From contig CAZILB010000008.1 of NCBI GenBank assembly GCA_964539925.1, positions 1-47,651 on the forward strand: a DNA stretch of 47,651 nt. Direction: 5' to 3'. The position numbers and the translations under genes are program-made. The stretch comes from DP-20 sp964539925. GTDB taxonomy: Bacteria; Desulfobacterota; Binatia; UBA9968. The notes beneath the pieces were generated by a model that worked only from the letters and a program-made list of their open reading frames with translations, ran no database searches and was not told the DNA's origin. Shown here piece after piece: positions 1-8,310 of this stretch (the first letter of the stretch is position 1; the number at the start of each line of letters is the position of its first letter).

Positions 1-58
1 CACAATTCATCTGAGTTCGTTTCCCTCGCGCTCCAATCGAGATCCTCTCCGAAACGAT

Positions 59-94
59 TTGAACGGCTTGAACGTTTTGAACGACTGAAACTCC
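59..94. repeat. GTTCAA-type 9-bp iterons (reverse orientation)
   Basis: Three consecutive 9-bp units of the form TTGAACGNN start at 59, 68 and 77, followed by a decayed fourth unit. Read on the other strand they are NNCGTTCAA. The same motif at the same 9-bp spacing recurs at 15518-15553, and related hairpins occur at 16649-16736 and 29064-29136. The array lies in the non-coding 149 bp before the MFS gene, where I see nothing else. Its function is unknown. Confidence 0.75.
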
Positions 95-149
95 TAAAAC
101 ACGTTTAACCGCCGTCGAAGACGGCTATCAGGGATGTTATCATCGGCCG

Positions 150-1388
150 ATGTGGCATTCGATCCCGCTCACGCTCTTCTGGTTCACCTATTTTGGATCG
201 CTGGGAATTTTTTTCCCCTATTTCGCGCTCTATCTCCGTGAAAATGCCGGGCTGACCGGCACGCAGTTGGGAATCGTGCTGGCGATTTCGCCGCTTATCG
301 GCATGATCGCCCAGCCCTTGTGGGGCCAAGTGGCGGACCGCACGGGCGCGCGCGGGAGAATTCTGGCGTGGCTCACCCTCGGGACGGCATTGGGATATCT
401 CGCTTTGGGATATGTGGATGGCTTCTGGCCCATCGTCATGGCCATGATCGTGCTCGCGTTCATCGGCACGCCGGTGTTCCCGATCATGATCTCGGTGAGT
501 CTCGCCATCCTGCGCGACGCGGGACGCCACGCCTTCGGCCGGGTTCGGGTCTGGGGCACCATCGGCTTTTTTGTGCTGATTTTAGTGTTCCCATGGTTAT
601 TGGAAAACTTCCAACCTACGAGGGAGGGCGCGAGCGCGGCAGTGAGTTTGACTCAGCCTGGCCTCGGCTTGATGTTTCCTGTTATCGCGGCGCTCGTTTG
701 CCTGGCCGGCGGCATCGCTTTTTTTCTGCCCAAGAAGGGCGCCGTCTCGCTGCGCGCGGCCAGCGGCGACTGGCGCGAGCTGCTGGGCAACCGGCCGTTT
801 TTGATCTTTCTGGCATTTTCGCTGCTCGCCCATTTTCTCATGCACGGGCCCATGTGGCTGTTCCCCTTGTTCGTGCGTTCGCGCGGCGGCGATATGGAGA
901 TGATCCGCAATATGTGGATTCTCATGCTCATCGTCGAGATTCCGCTGGTCCTGCTGACCGGGAGCGGTCTAAAGCGGTTGGGCGCACGCGGCCTACTGGC
1001 CGTCGGCGTGACCGCGGGCGGGTTACGCTGGCTTTTGTGCGCCTTGACCGCGGAGCCGACGCTGTTATTTGCGATACAGGCGCTTCACGGGGTTACCGTG
1101 GTGGGGCTCAACCTTGGCAGCCCGCTTTATCTCGACGTTGTGGCGCCCGAGAAACTACGTTCGACGGCGCAGGGCATTCTATCGATGGTGGGCAGCGGCA
1201 TAGCCGGCACCGCCTCGAATTTAGCGGCAGGCTGGCTGGTGGATCGGGGCGGCACCGATTTACTCTACATGATTTGCGGCGCTGGCGCACTGGCTCTGGG
1301 AATTCTCTCGGTATGGATATTGCCTCAGCCGGCAAGGAAAGGAGAGAACCTTCCTGAAGCGGTGGTGCCGAGCCAGACGCTGTCGTGA
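150..1388 (+). CDS. MFS transporter, MFS_1-like / PPP (HcaT-like) type
   Basis: A 412-residue polytopic membrane protein with about twelve hydrophobic segments. It begins directly with a membrane helix (WHSIPLTLFWFTYFGSLGIF), as in the MFS_1-like group that includes HcaT and nucleoside:H+ symporter homologues. The cytoplasmic loop 2-3 signature is visible as GQVADRTGARGR around residues 59-70, and a second-half equivalent LKRLGARG follows helix 7. It is expected to act in the inner membrane as a proton-linked symporter or facilitator. The substrate cannot be read from sequence: characterised relatives carry phenylpropionate or nucleosides, and annotation transfer within this group is unreliable. 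The gene stands alone and converges on argC, whose stop lies 17 bp beyond its own. The 149 bp upstream hold a 9-bp iteron array but no clear promoter. Confidence 0.85.
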   Translation: MWHSIPLTLFWFTYFGSLGIFFPYFALYLRENAGLTGTQLGIVLAISPLIGMIAQPLWGQVADRTGARGRILAWLTLGTALGYLALGYVDGFWPIVMAMIVLAFIGTPVFPIMISVSLAILRDAGRHAFGRVRVWGTIGFFVLILVFPWLLENFQPTREGASAAVSLTQPGLGLMFPVIAALVCLAGGIAFFLPKKGAVSLRAASGDWRELLGNRPFLIFLAFSLLAHFLMHGPMWLFPLFVRSRGGDMEMIRNMWILMLIVEIPLVLLTGSGLKRLGARGLLAVGVTAGGLRWLLCALTAEPTLLFAIQALHGVTVVGLNLGSPLYLDVVAPEKLRSTAQGILSMVGSGIAGTASNLAAGWLVDRGGTDLLYMICGAGALALGILSVWILPQPARKGENLPEAVVPSQTLS

Positions 1389-1404
1389 GAGCGCTCCCGC
1401 CGTC

Positions 1405-2361
1405 TTAGCGGGGCAACCCGGTCTCTTCGGGGACGTTAAGCATGAGATTCAAATTTTGGATCGCCACACCTGCCGCGCCCTTGCCGAGATTATCGAGCCG
1501 GGCCATGAGCAACACATGACCGGACTGGTGGGGCAGGACGTGCAGTGAGATGCGGTTGGTGTCGTTGTTTGATTGCGGGTCGAAGGTGAGTTCGTCCGCT
1601 TCGCTGGCGTCGGCCAACGGCTCGAGCTCGACGAAAGGTTCCTTCTCGTAGCGCGCTGCCAACGCGTCCCACATGGCTTGGCCGCCGGCCGAATTTCCGA
1701 GCGCCTTGGCCGGAATCATGATCTCGACGCGCATGCCGCAGCGAAAGGGGCCGACGTTGGGCAAGAACTGGGGCTCGGCGCCGAGCGCGGCGTGGCGCAT
1801 AATTTCCGGAATGTGTTTGTGAAATTTGGTGATGCTGTAGGGCGCCTCGTGGGCGAGCTTGAGCAAGCCGCGCTTGGGATCTTCCCAGCGCTCGATCAGC
1901 GCCCGCCCTCCGCCTGAATAGCCGGAAAGAGCGTGAATGGCTAACGGCGTGTCGGGCGTGAGCAGGCCGGCATCGACCAGCGGGCGCACCAGCAGGACGA
2001 CCGCGGAAGCGTAACATCCGGGATTGGCGACTTTCTTCGCTTTGGCGATTTTTTCCCGCTGGCCCGAGACCAGCTCCGGCAGGCCGTAAACCCAGCCGTC
2101 GGTGATCCGATGCGCCGTGCTGGCGTCGAGTATCCGCACCGGCGAATCGGCGAGCCATTGGGCAGCCTCGCGCGCGGCATCGTCCGGCAAACAAAAAAGC
2201 ACAACCGCGGCGTCCCGCAGCGCCTGCTTGCGCGCCGCGGAGTCCTTGCGCAGGTCATCGGGAAGAGTGATGACTTCGAGGTCGGTGCGTCCCTCCAGCC
2301 AGTCACGGATGCGCAACGCCGTCGTGCCCGCCTGGCCGTCAATATAGATTTTGGGTCGCAT
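1405..2361 (-). CDS. argC: N-acetyl-gamma-glutamyl-phosphate reductase, short (type 2) form
   Basis: 318 residues. The enzyme reduces N-acetyl-gamma-glutamyl phosphate to the semialdehyde with NADPH, the third step of arginine synthesis, in the cytoplasm. The N-terminal Rossmann start (KIYIDGQAGTTALRIRDWL), the catalytic cysteine motif NPGCYAS (Cys116) and the SGYSGGG loop are all present. Starting IDGQAGTTALRI rather than the GASGYTG of the long form, and being about 30 residues shorter, places it in the type 2 family (TIGR01851-like). No other arg gene is in the window, so it is probably expressed alone or with genes outside. There is no strong Shine-Dalgarno before the ATG. The gene is convergent with the MFS gene and separated by 166 bp from the Rieske gene on the same strand. 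Confidence 0.93.
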   Translation of the reverse strand: MRPKIYIDGQAGTTALRIRDWLEGRTDLEVITLPDDLRKDSAARKQALRDAAVVLFCLPDDAAREAAQWLADSPVRILDASTAHRITDGWVYGLPELVSGQREKIAKAKKVANPGCYASAVVLLVRPLVDAGLLTPDTPLAIHALSGYSGGGRALIERWEDPKRGLLKLAHEAPYSITKFHKHIPEIMRHAALGAEPQFLPNVGPFRCGMRVEIMIPAKALGNSAGGQAMWDALAARYEKEPFVELEPLADASEADELTFDPQSNNDTNRISLHVLPHQSGHVLLMARLDNLGKGAAGVAIQNLNLMLNVPEETGLPR

Positions 2362-2527
2362 GTCAAGGTTCCGGTCAACGTGAACGCGAGAATTCTACGA
2401 CGATTCGCTCCGCTTGGCAAAAGTGCGCCTGTGACCGGGAGGTCGAGGAGCGGTCGATTTCAGGGTTCCTTCGGCGACAGCGACGGCATGGCGCCTTTGC
2501 ACCTCAAACCTCGGCGGGGTGCCGCTT

Positions 2528-3649
2528 CTAAGCGTCGTTTTCGAGTCCGGCCCGCAAGTCCGCGTGCAAAAGCCTGTGGAAAAGATGTTCTCCGGCCTCG
2601 CGTCGGACCGACAACCTGCCCGTGTCGTAGGCGCGGGACGCCAGGCCGCGCTGGACGGATTCGCAGATCGCCACATCTTCTTTTTGAATCTGCTCGCTGA
2701 CGGCGATGCTGGCGAGGTTTCGTTCTCGGGCTGCCCCCGAAAGATCGGCGAAATAGTAGTCGAAGATCACTTCGGTGCGATCGACGCCGCGAGGGATGAC
2801 CAGGTTGGTGTCCATCATCTCATCGTAGACGTTGATCATGAAGTTGGGATAGATCCAGTAATAAAACGCGTGCTCGCCTTTGCGCACGGCCGCGGTTGCC
2901 GGATCCGAAGGGTCACGGGAAATCGGACTCGATTGGAGACAAAAACGCTCGCCGGTCTCGATTGCGCAGGCGCTGTTGTCGAGAACGCCGCTGAGCCCGT
3001 GGTGAATATGCGGGACGTGGTAGCCGCCGTCGAGGTAGTTGTCGACAAAGACTTTCCAGTTGCAGTCAAGCATGTAAGAGCGGCGTTCGAACCACTGAAG
3101 GCGTTCAAGGTTTAAGCTTTCAACACGCTGGACGATCTCGCCGCCAAGGTGCCGTTCGAGCGCCGGTGGGCCGCCTGTGAGCTTTGCAAAGACCCAGCCT
3201 CGCCACAGGGCGGTTTGAACCGGGACGAGGCCGTAGGTCTTACGGTCGAAGTTGGCGACTCCGGCAAATTCCGGAGTCATTACAAGTCTACCTTCAAGGT
3301 CGTAGGTCCATCCATGATACGGACAGCGAAGATTCTGAACTTTGCCTTCCGGTTGCGTGAGGACGGCCGCGGCATGATGGCGGCAGATGTTATAGAAGCC
3401 GCGCAAACCACCGTCGCTTCCGCGCACGATCGCAATCGGTTCTCCGGCAATCTCTCCCGCGACGTACTGTCCTTGAAGGTCAAGTTGCGCCGCTCGCCCG
3501 ATCATCTGCCACGAGCGGGAAAAAACCGAGCGCTGCTCTAACTCGAGAATTCGGGAATCTTTGTACCAAAGGGATGGGGGAGTGCACGCTTCAGTTAGAG
3601 CGGATTGGGGACGGTAAGCGTCGACAAGGTCTCTAACCGAAGCGGTCAT
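2528..3649 (-). CDS. Rieske non-heme iron ring-hydroxylating oxygenase, alpha subunit
   Basis: 373 residues. The N-terminal Rieske domain shows both cluster motifs: CRH (Cys89, His91) and CPYH (Cys109, His112) followed by GWTYDLEG. The C-terminal catalytic domain has the mononuclear iron region NWKVFVDNYLDGGYHVPHIH around residues 197-216, with His211 and a second His at 216 or 217, and a candidate Asp in the later YDEMMD stretch. The family couples electrons from a reductase or ferredoxin to hydroxylation or demethylation of an organic substrate. No beta subunit, ferredoxin or reductase is encoded nearby, so this is probably a homo-oligomeric type served by an electron donor encoded elsewhere. 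The start lies only 13 bp downstream of the VOC gene stop, so the two are most likely co-transcribed, VOC first. The substrate is unknown. Confidence 0.88.
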   Translation of the reverse strand: MTASVRDLVDAYRPQSALTEACTPPSLWYKDSRILELEQRSVFSRSWQMIGRAAQLDLQGQYVAGEIAGEPIAIVRGSDGGLRGFYNICRHHAAAVLTQPEGKVQNLRCPYHGWTYDLEGRLVMTPEFAGVANFDRKTYGLVPVQTALWRGWVFAKLTGGPPALERHLGGEIVQRVESLNLERLQWFERRSYMLDCNWKVFVDNYLDGGYHVPHIHHGLSGVLDNSACAIETGERFCLQSSPISRDPSDPATAAVRKGEHAFYYWIYPNFMINVYDEMMDTNLVIPRGVDRTEVIFDYYFADLSGAARERNLASIAVSEQIQKEDVAICESVQRGLASRAYDTGRLSVRREAGEHLFHRLLHADLRAGLENDA

Positions 3650-3662
3650 GCCATTCGAAAAT

Positions 3663-4478
3663 TCAGTCGGTCAAATCCAGCAATACGCCGTCGGGGTCGG
3701 CCAGCGGATGCTTGCAAAATTTGCAGCCTTCGAGGTTTTTCTGGCGCGTTTCGCCGTCGCGGCCGATGGCGATCTTGCGCGGCCCGGAGCCCGGCCTAGA
3801 GGTGGCGAGGTCCTCCATATCCTTCTTCGTTTGATCCAAATCGTCGACCTTGAAACCGAAGTGATCAAGGCCGGCCATCAGCCCGCGGTGCGTCACCATG
3901 CTCCAGGGACGCAGTGCGATATAGACCTTGCCGTCGGTGACGTAGAAGCTGCCTTCATCCGAGAGATTGGAATCGACCTTCAGTTCGAAAACCTTCTCGT
4001 AGAACTCGGCGAGATATCCCGGGCGGGCGGTGCGGATGCAAATATGATTGATCCAGCGCGGCTGCTCCCAACCGAACTCGACGTATCCCTCGCGCACGTT
4101 GTCCATGCCCCTTTGAGACAGGTCGAATTGATTGCCGTCCGGATCGTGGCTTCTTAGTCCGGCGAAGGGGACGTGGCTTTGGCTTTGTATTACCGATACC
4201 TCGGGGTAATGCTGTTTGAGCCGGTCTTTGACTTTTTGCACATCTTCGACCGCGAAGCCAAAATGGTCGAGCCCTGCGCTGGTGCCCGGTTGCCGCTGAA
4301 GCAGAGCGAGGCCGATGACCCCGTCGCTGTAATGCCCGCGTTCCTTGTCATAGTTGCCGTTCTGGTCCGTCATGCCGTTGGTGATTTTTTTCATGCCGAA
4401 AACGTTTTTGTAAAAGGCGGCCATACGGAAATGGTCGTCCGTATGGACGGCGATGTGTCGGATAGTGGTAAATGACAT
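3663..4478 (-). CDS. Tandem VOC-domain (glyoxalase / extradiol dioxygenase-like) protein
   Basis: 271 residues with two vicinal-oxygen-chelate modules. Module 1 runs from IRHIAVHT to DPDGNQFDLS and module 2 from INHICIRT to DPDGVLLDLTD; each contains an LDHFGF strand. In the family the metal ligands are His, His and Glu. Here the first two His positions are kept, but the terminal position is Asp in both modules. An in-frame ATG lies 15 bp further upstream (4493), but the ATG at 4478 is preferred because GGGAGG sits 7 bp before it and the next residues (SFTTIRHIAVHT) match the family start. The size and two-module form resemble type I extradiol dioxygenases, and the downstream Rieske gene would fit an aromatic or cyclic substrate. 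Dioxygenase chemistry is an inference. Confidence 0.82.
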   Translation of the reverse strand: MSFTTIRHIAVHTDDHFRMAAFYKNVFGMKKITNGMTDQNGNYDKERGHYSDGVIGLALLQRQPGTSAGLDHFGFAVEDVQKVKDRLKQHYPEVSVIQSQSHVPFAGLRSHDPDGNQFDLSQRGMDNVREGYVEFGWEQPRWINHICIRTARPGYLAEFYEKVFELKVDSNLSDEGSFYVTDGKVYIALRPWSMVTHRGLMAGLDHFGFKVDDLDQTKKDMEDLATSRPGSGPRKIAIGRDGETRQKNLEGCKFCKHPLADPDGVLLDLTD

Positions 4479-4666
4479 ACTCGGCCCTCCCATCGTTTAA
4501 GTCGATTCTTTTCAAAATTCGGAATATCTGTCAACCACGAATTGTCGCGGGCGGCCGGACGACAGCGCTGCGAGGGCGCTCCCGAAGCCTGAAAGCCCGA
4601 TTCCAAGTCCGGCGCGGACAACTTGACTTCTCAAGGGCAAGCAGGTTAGGTGCGGGATAAACGACC

Positions 4667-5530
4667 ATGACGATCCGTTCTTTCCAACTGCTCCAACCCA
4701 AATCATTGCCGGAAGCGGTGGCGCTGCTGCAAAAACACGGCGACGATGCCCGCCCGCTCGGCGGCGGCACGACGCTGGTTATTCTGCTGAAGCAGCGCGC
4801 GCTTCATTATCCTTATCTGGTTGATCTGCAAACAATTCCCGGACTCAATGAAATCAAGAAAGAGACGGGCGGCGTGCGCATTGGCGCGCTGGCCACCCAC
4901 AGGATGGTTGAGTCCTCGCCGCTGGTGCGAGAGTGTTTTCCCGCGGTCGCAGCGGCTTTCCGTCAGATCGGCAACGTGCGCGTCCGGGAGACCGCCTCGG
5001 TGGGCGGCAATCTCGCCCATGCCGACTATCGTCTCGATCCGCCGCCGCCGCTACTCGTCCTTGGCGCCGAATTGGAAGCCTTTGGTCCCAACGGCTCCCG
5101 CACAATTCCGCTCAAACATTTTTTTCGCGGTCTGTATGAAACCGCGCTGGAGCCCAACGAGCTGCTCGTCGACGTGAAAGTTCCCTTTTTGCCGGCAAAC
5201 GGCCGGGCGGTCTATCTTCGCTACAGCGCGCTCTCAGCCAACGATTGGCCTTGTCTCGGCGTGGCGGCGCTTTTGGCCGAAGAAAATGGCCGCTGCAAGG
5301 AGCTCCGGCTTGCGCTCGGGGGCGTCGCGCCGACGCCGCTCCTGATTGACGGGCTGGATTTTGTCAATGACCGGCCCCTCGATCGCGAGGCGATCGAAAA
5401 ACTGCTCGATGCCGTCGATCGGCAGATCTCTCCGTCCTCGGATCTCCGAGGCTCGGAGTGGTACAAGCGGCGAATGGCTCGGCTGTTCGTCAAAAAAGCG
5501 ATCGAGCAGTTGACCCACGTTCATAGCTGA
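4667..5530 (+). CDS. Molybdenum hydroxylase FAD-binding (medium) subunit, CoxM/CutM-like
   Basis: 287 residues of the FAD_binding_5 plus CO_deh_flav_C architecture. The flavin-binding motif is RPLGGGTTLVILLK around residues 29-42, and the second FAD motif is ASVGGNLAHADYRLDPPPPLL around 108-128. The C-terminal flavoprotein domain begins near residue 170. In xanthine-oxidase-family enzymes this subunit carries electrons from the 2Fe-2S subunit to the final acceptor. The ATG follows ACG with no strong Shine-Dalgarno. The 2Fe-2S subunit gene starts 48 bp after its stop, so the two form an operon. The third, molybdopterin-binding large subunit is missing: the next gene is a histidine kinase. The substrate therefore cannot be assigned, and the carbon monoxide dehydrogenase name should be read only as a family label. 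Confidence 0.88.
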   Translation: MTIRSFQLLQPKSLPEAVALLQKHGDDARPLGGGTTLVILLKQRALHYPYLVDLQTIPGLNEIKKETGGVRIGALATHRMVESSPLVRECFPAVAAAFRQIGNVRVRETASVGGNLAHADYRLDPPPPLLVLGAELEAFGPNGSRTIPLKHFFRGLYETALEPNELLVDVKVPFLPANGRAVYLRYSALSANDWPCLGVAALLAEENGRCKELRLALGGVAPTPLLIDGLDFVNDRPLDREAIEKLLDAVDRQISPSSDLRGSEWYKRRMARLFVKKAIEQLTHVHS

Positions 5531-5578
5531 CGGCGGGGCAAAATAGCGGCGCGGCCGCAAAAAGAAAGATTCGATGGT

Positions 5579-6052
5579 ATGAAGCGCGAGCTTACGTTCA
5601 AAATCAACGGAATCGCTGAGGCGTTGACGGTGGACGACGCGGACACGCTGCTCGAAGTCCTGCGCGATCAATTGAAGCTCTGGAGTGTGCGCGAAAGCTG
5701 CGGGGTCGGTGCCTGCGGCAGTTGCACTGTGCTTCTGGACGGCCGTCCCGTCAATTCCTGCTTGTTGCTCGCCGCGCGCGCCTCGGGCCGAGCCATCACC
5801 ACTCTCGAAGGGCTAGCGAGCGGAGATCGATTGCATGCCATACAGGAAGCGTTCGTCGAAGAACGGGCCTTGCAGTGCGCTTACTGCACGCCGGGTTTTG
5901 TGCTTTCGGTGAAAGCGCTGCTCGACGACAGTCCCAGTCCATCGGACGACGAAATTCGCGAGTACCTTGCCGGCAACCTCTGCCGCTGCGCCGGATACGA
6001 CGAGATCTTAAATGCCGTGCGCAGCGCGCAACGAAAAGGTACCGCCGCGTGA
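5579..6052 (+). CDS. Molybdenum hydroxylase 2Fe-2S (small) subunit, CoxS/CutS-like
   Basis: 157 residues carrying the two 2Fe-2S cluster domains of the family. The plant-ferredoxin-like cluster is bound by CGVGACGSC plus the cysteine of VNSC. The helical [2Fe-2S]-2 domain is marked by CAYCTPGF and CRCAGY near the C terminus. The protein passes electrons from the molybdenum centre of the large subunit to the FAD subunit encoded just upstream. Length is typical. It is followed by about 230 bp without a gene and then the histidine kinase, so the usual large-subunit gene is absent on this side too. The ATG is preceded only by a weak purine stretch (AAAGAAAGA). Confidence 0.9.
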   Translation: MKRELTFKINGIAEALTVDDADTLLEVLRDQLKLWSVRESCGVGACGSCTVLLDGRPVNSCLLLAARASGRAITTLEGLASGDRLHAIQEAFVEERALQCAYCTPGFVLSVKALLDDSPSPSDDEIREYLAGNLCRCAGYDEILNAVRSAQRKGTAA

Positions 6053-6286
6053 GCCTCCACGCGAGCGCTCTTGCCCGGGTCTGTGTCGAGTCTCGCTCCT
6101 GTCAGTATTTTTCCCCACATTTGGCTCATGCGAGCGGCCCTGACAAATTTGTACCGTGTCGCAGCGAATTGTTCGCCGGGCTCCGCGCGTTTTGAGCGAG
6201 TTTCGGCCCACAAGCCATAAAAACCCCAAAAACCTTTGAAAATTCTCGCAGTTGGCAGCGCCGTTCGGGGCCGGCGGTCCCCTGGC

Positions 6287-8260
6287 ATGCAATATGCAAT
6301 TTTCACCAATCCTCCGACAGGTGACGATACCAACGCCTTTTTCGCTGTGGAAAAATCACTACCCAACGATTCTTTGTATCCGGACCGGCGATTGCGCGGG
6401 CTTGACCGTTTATTTGATGCGGCGCGGAAAGACACGGTCATTCGGCTGCGCTGGCCGCTGGTGATTTTGTCTTCCTACTTGCTCTATTACAACACCAGCG
6501 AATGGTTCACCGAGGCCCAGGTTCAAGCCGTCCTCATACTTTATTTGCTCAGCCATTCGACCCTCTACTTTCTCGCCGATGAACTCTTCGATTCGCCGTA
6601 CTTTTATGGGCCGTTGCTGCTTTTCGACACGCTGGTTTTGGTGGTCGCTCTCAGCACCAGCGGCACGGCCAGTGCCGACTTCTACGTCGCCTGCCTTGTA
6701 ACGGTGATCTTGAGTTGTGTTTGCAATGACGCGCGTGGGCTGCTCGCGGTCACGCTATTGGCCCCTCTGGTATACGGTTACTTCGCGTTTAGTTCGGCGG
6801 AAGAACTGGACCCGGCACTCTACCTGCGCCTGCCGTTCCCGTTTGTGATCTCCCTATTCTACGGCTACTTTGCGCAGGTCGAGCGCATCCGCCGGGTCTC
6901 GCGAGAGCGGGACGCGCAGGCTAAAAGGCAACAGCGCATCGCCGAGGAGACGCGCCGCCAGCGGGAGCGCTTGGAGGTATTTTACGAGTTCAATCGATCG
7001 GTGAGGTCCGCGAAGGACACAGCACAGCTGCTCGACCTGTTCTTGGAGAGGATACTCATTCATCTGCCCTATGCGGCCGCATTCGTGCGGCTGCGCAACC
7101 CGCAAAGCGGGCTGTTGGAGACAATGGCGGTCAAGGGTATCCGGTCGAAGGATCTCGATAAGCTAAACGGGCCGCTGGCGATCGCCGACCGCATCTTCGA
7201 GGACCCGGCGCCGTTGGTCATACGCAATGTTTTTCTCGATGGGCGCATAAAAGGCCGCGAATTCTTTGAAGACGAAGGCCTGGTTTCATTGATCGGCTTG
7301 CCGCTCGCTGCCAACGACGAAGTCCATGGATTGGCGGTGTTCCTGACTCGGGAGGAGCGAGCGTTTAACGACGAGGAAATCGTCTTCCTGTCGACCCTGA
7401 CCAAAGAGGCGGCGATCATCCTGGACCACTCCCGGTTAAGCGAGCTGAGCCGCCGGCAAGCGATCGCGTTGCAGGACGCGAACAGCGTCAAAGACGAGTT
7501 CTTGAGGCTGATTTCCACCGAGCTCAAAACGCCGTTGAATGTGATGCTGGGCTACACCGACATGTTTCGCGACGGGCTGTTAGGGACGCTTACGCCGATC
7601 CAGGAGAAGGCCATCGAAAAGTTGGCGCGGCAATCCAGGGAGTTGCAAAGATTGATCGACGGCGTGTTGCAAGTGAGCCACCTGGAAGCCGAGACCCCGC
7701 ACTCGGACATGCAGGAGATCAATCTTTGGGAATTTCTTTCCGAGATCAGGGCGGCCTGCGAACTATCGCAAGAAAAAGACGTCAAGCTCGTCTGGGACTG
7801 CCCGACCGATCTGCCGGCGGTTCACGGCGACCGGGGAAAACTCAAAGTGGTGCTGGTCAACCTGATCGATAACGCCATCAGGGCCACCGAACGGGGAACC
7901 ATTACGGTATCGGTGCGCTATCTGTCTTCGAGAAAAACCTTGGAGATCAAGGTTGCCGATACGGGCAGCGGTATTCCGGCCGCCGAGCTATCATCGATAT
8001 TCGAAAGGTTTCATCAGGTACAGGGTGCGCAAGCGGCAGCGCATCGCGGCGGATTCGGTCTCGGACTCTACGTCGTCAAAAAATACTTGGATTTTCTTGG
8101 CGGCACCGTCCAGGTTGAAAGCCATTCCGGCCAGGGAACGACCTTTACGCTGAGAATACCGCTCTCGCCGCAAAGGCCGGTGCCAGCCCACGAACAACTT
8201 CCATTGATTGTGGACACCGAAACGCCCTTACCGACGCTAGGGGGAATGCTAAAAACTTGA
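6287..8260 (+). CDS. Membrane GAF sensor histidine kinase with Thr at the phospho-acceptor site
   Basis: 657 residues from the ATG at 6287; a TTG at 6236 would add 17 residues, and neither has a clear ribosome site. About six hydrophobic segments span roughly residues 55-195. A basic coiled linker (RRVSRERDAQAKRQQRIAEE), a GAF domain (about 240-385), a dimerisation helix pair (about 395-465) and a HATPase_c domain (about 495-640) follow. The ATP-binding boxes look intact: N box NLIDNAIRA, G1 DTGSGIP, F box IFERF, G2 GGFGLGLYVV. The H box reads LISTELKTPLN, whereas the family has SHELRTPLN: the phospho-acceptor His is Thr411 (codon ACC at 7517-7519). The protein may be an ATP-binding pseudo-kinase or may partner another kinase. 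There is no adjacent response regulator; the next gene is convergent. Confidence 0.85.
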   Translation: MQYAIFTNPPTGDDTNAFFAVEKSLPNDSLYPDRRLRGLDRLFDAARKDTVIRLRWPLVILSSYLLYYNTSEWFTEAQVQAVLILYLLSHSTLYFLADELFDSPYFYGPLLLFDTLVLVVALSTSGTASADFYVACLVTVILSCVCNDARGLLAVTLLAPLVYGYFAFSSAEELDPALYLRLPFPFVISLFYGYFAQVERIRRVSRERDAQAKRQQRIAEETRRQRERLEVFYEFNRSVRSAKDTAQLLDLFLERILIHLPYAAAFVRLRNPQSGLLETMAVKGIRSKDLDKLNGPLAIADRIFEDPAPLVIRNVFLDGRIKGREFFEDEGLVSLIGLPLAANDEVHGLAVFLTREERAFNDEEIVFLSTLTKEAAIILDHSRLSELSRRQAIALQDANSVKDEFLRLISTELKTPLNVMLGYTDMFRDGLLGTLTPIQEKAIEKLARQSRELQRLIDGVLQVSHLEAETPHSDMQEINLWEFLSEIRAACELSQEKDVKLVWDCPTDLPAVHGDRGKLKVVLVNLIDNAIRATERGTITVSVRYLSSRKTLEIKVADTGSGIPAAELSSIFERFHQVQGAQAAAHRGGFGLGLYVVKKYLDFLGGTVQVESHSGQGTTFTLRIPLSPQRPVPAHEQLPLIVDTETPLPTLGGMLKT

Positions 8261-8310
8261 TCGGTCGACGGCCGAGCGCATCTCCCTGGCGGACGCCGCG
8301 GTCAATTCTT

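Noticed and set aside
4667..6052. Aerobic carbon monoxide dehydrogenase
   Set aside because: The catalytic large subunit with the CO-specific active-site loop is absent, so only the general subunit family can be named.
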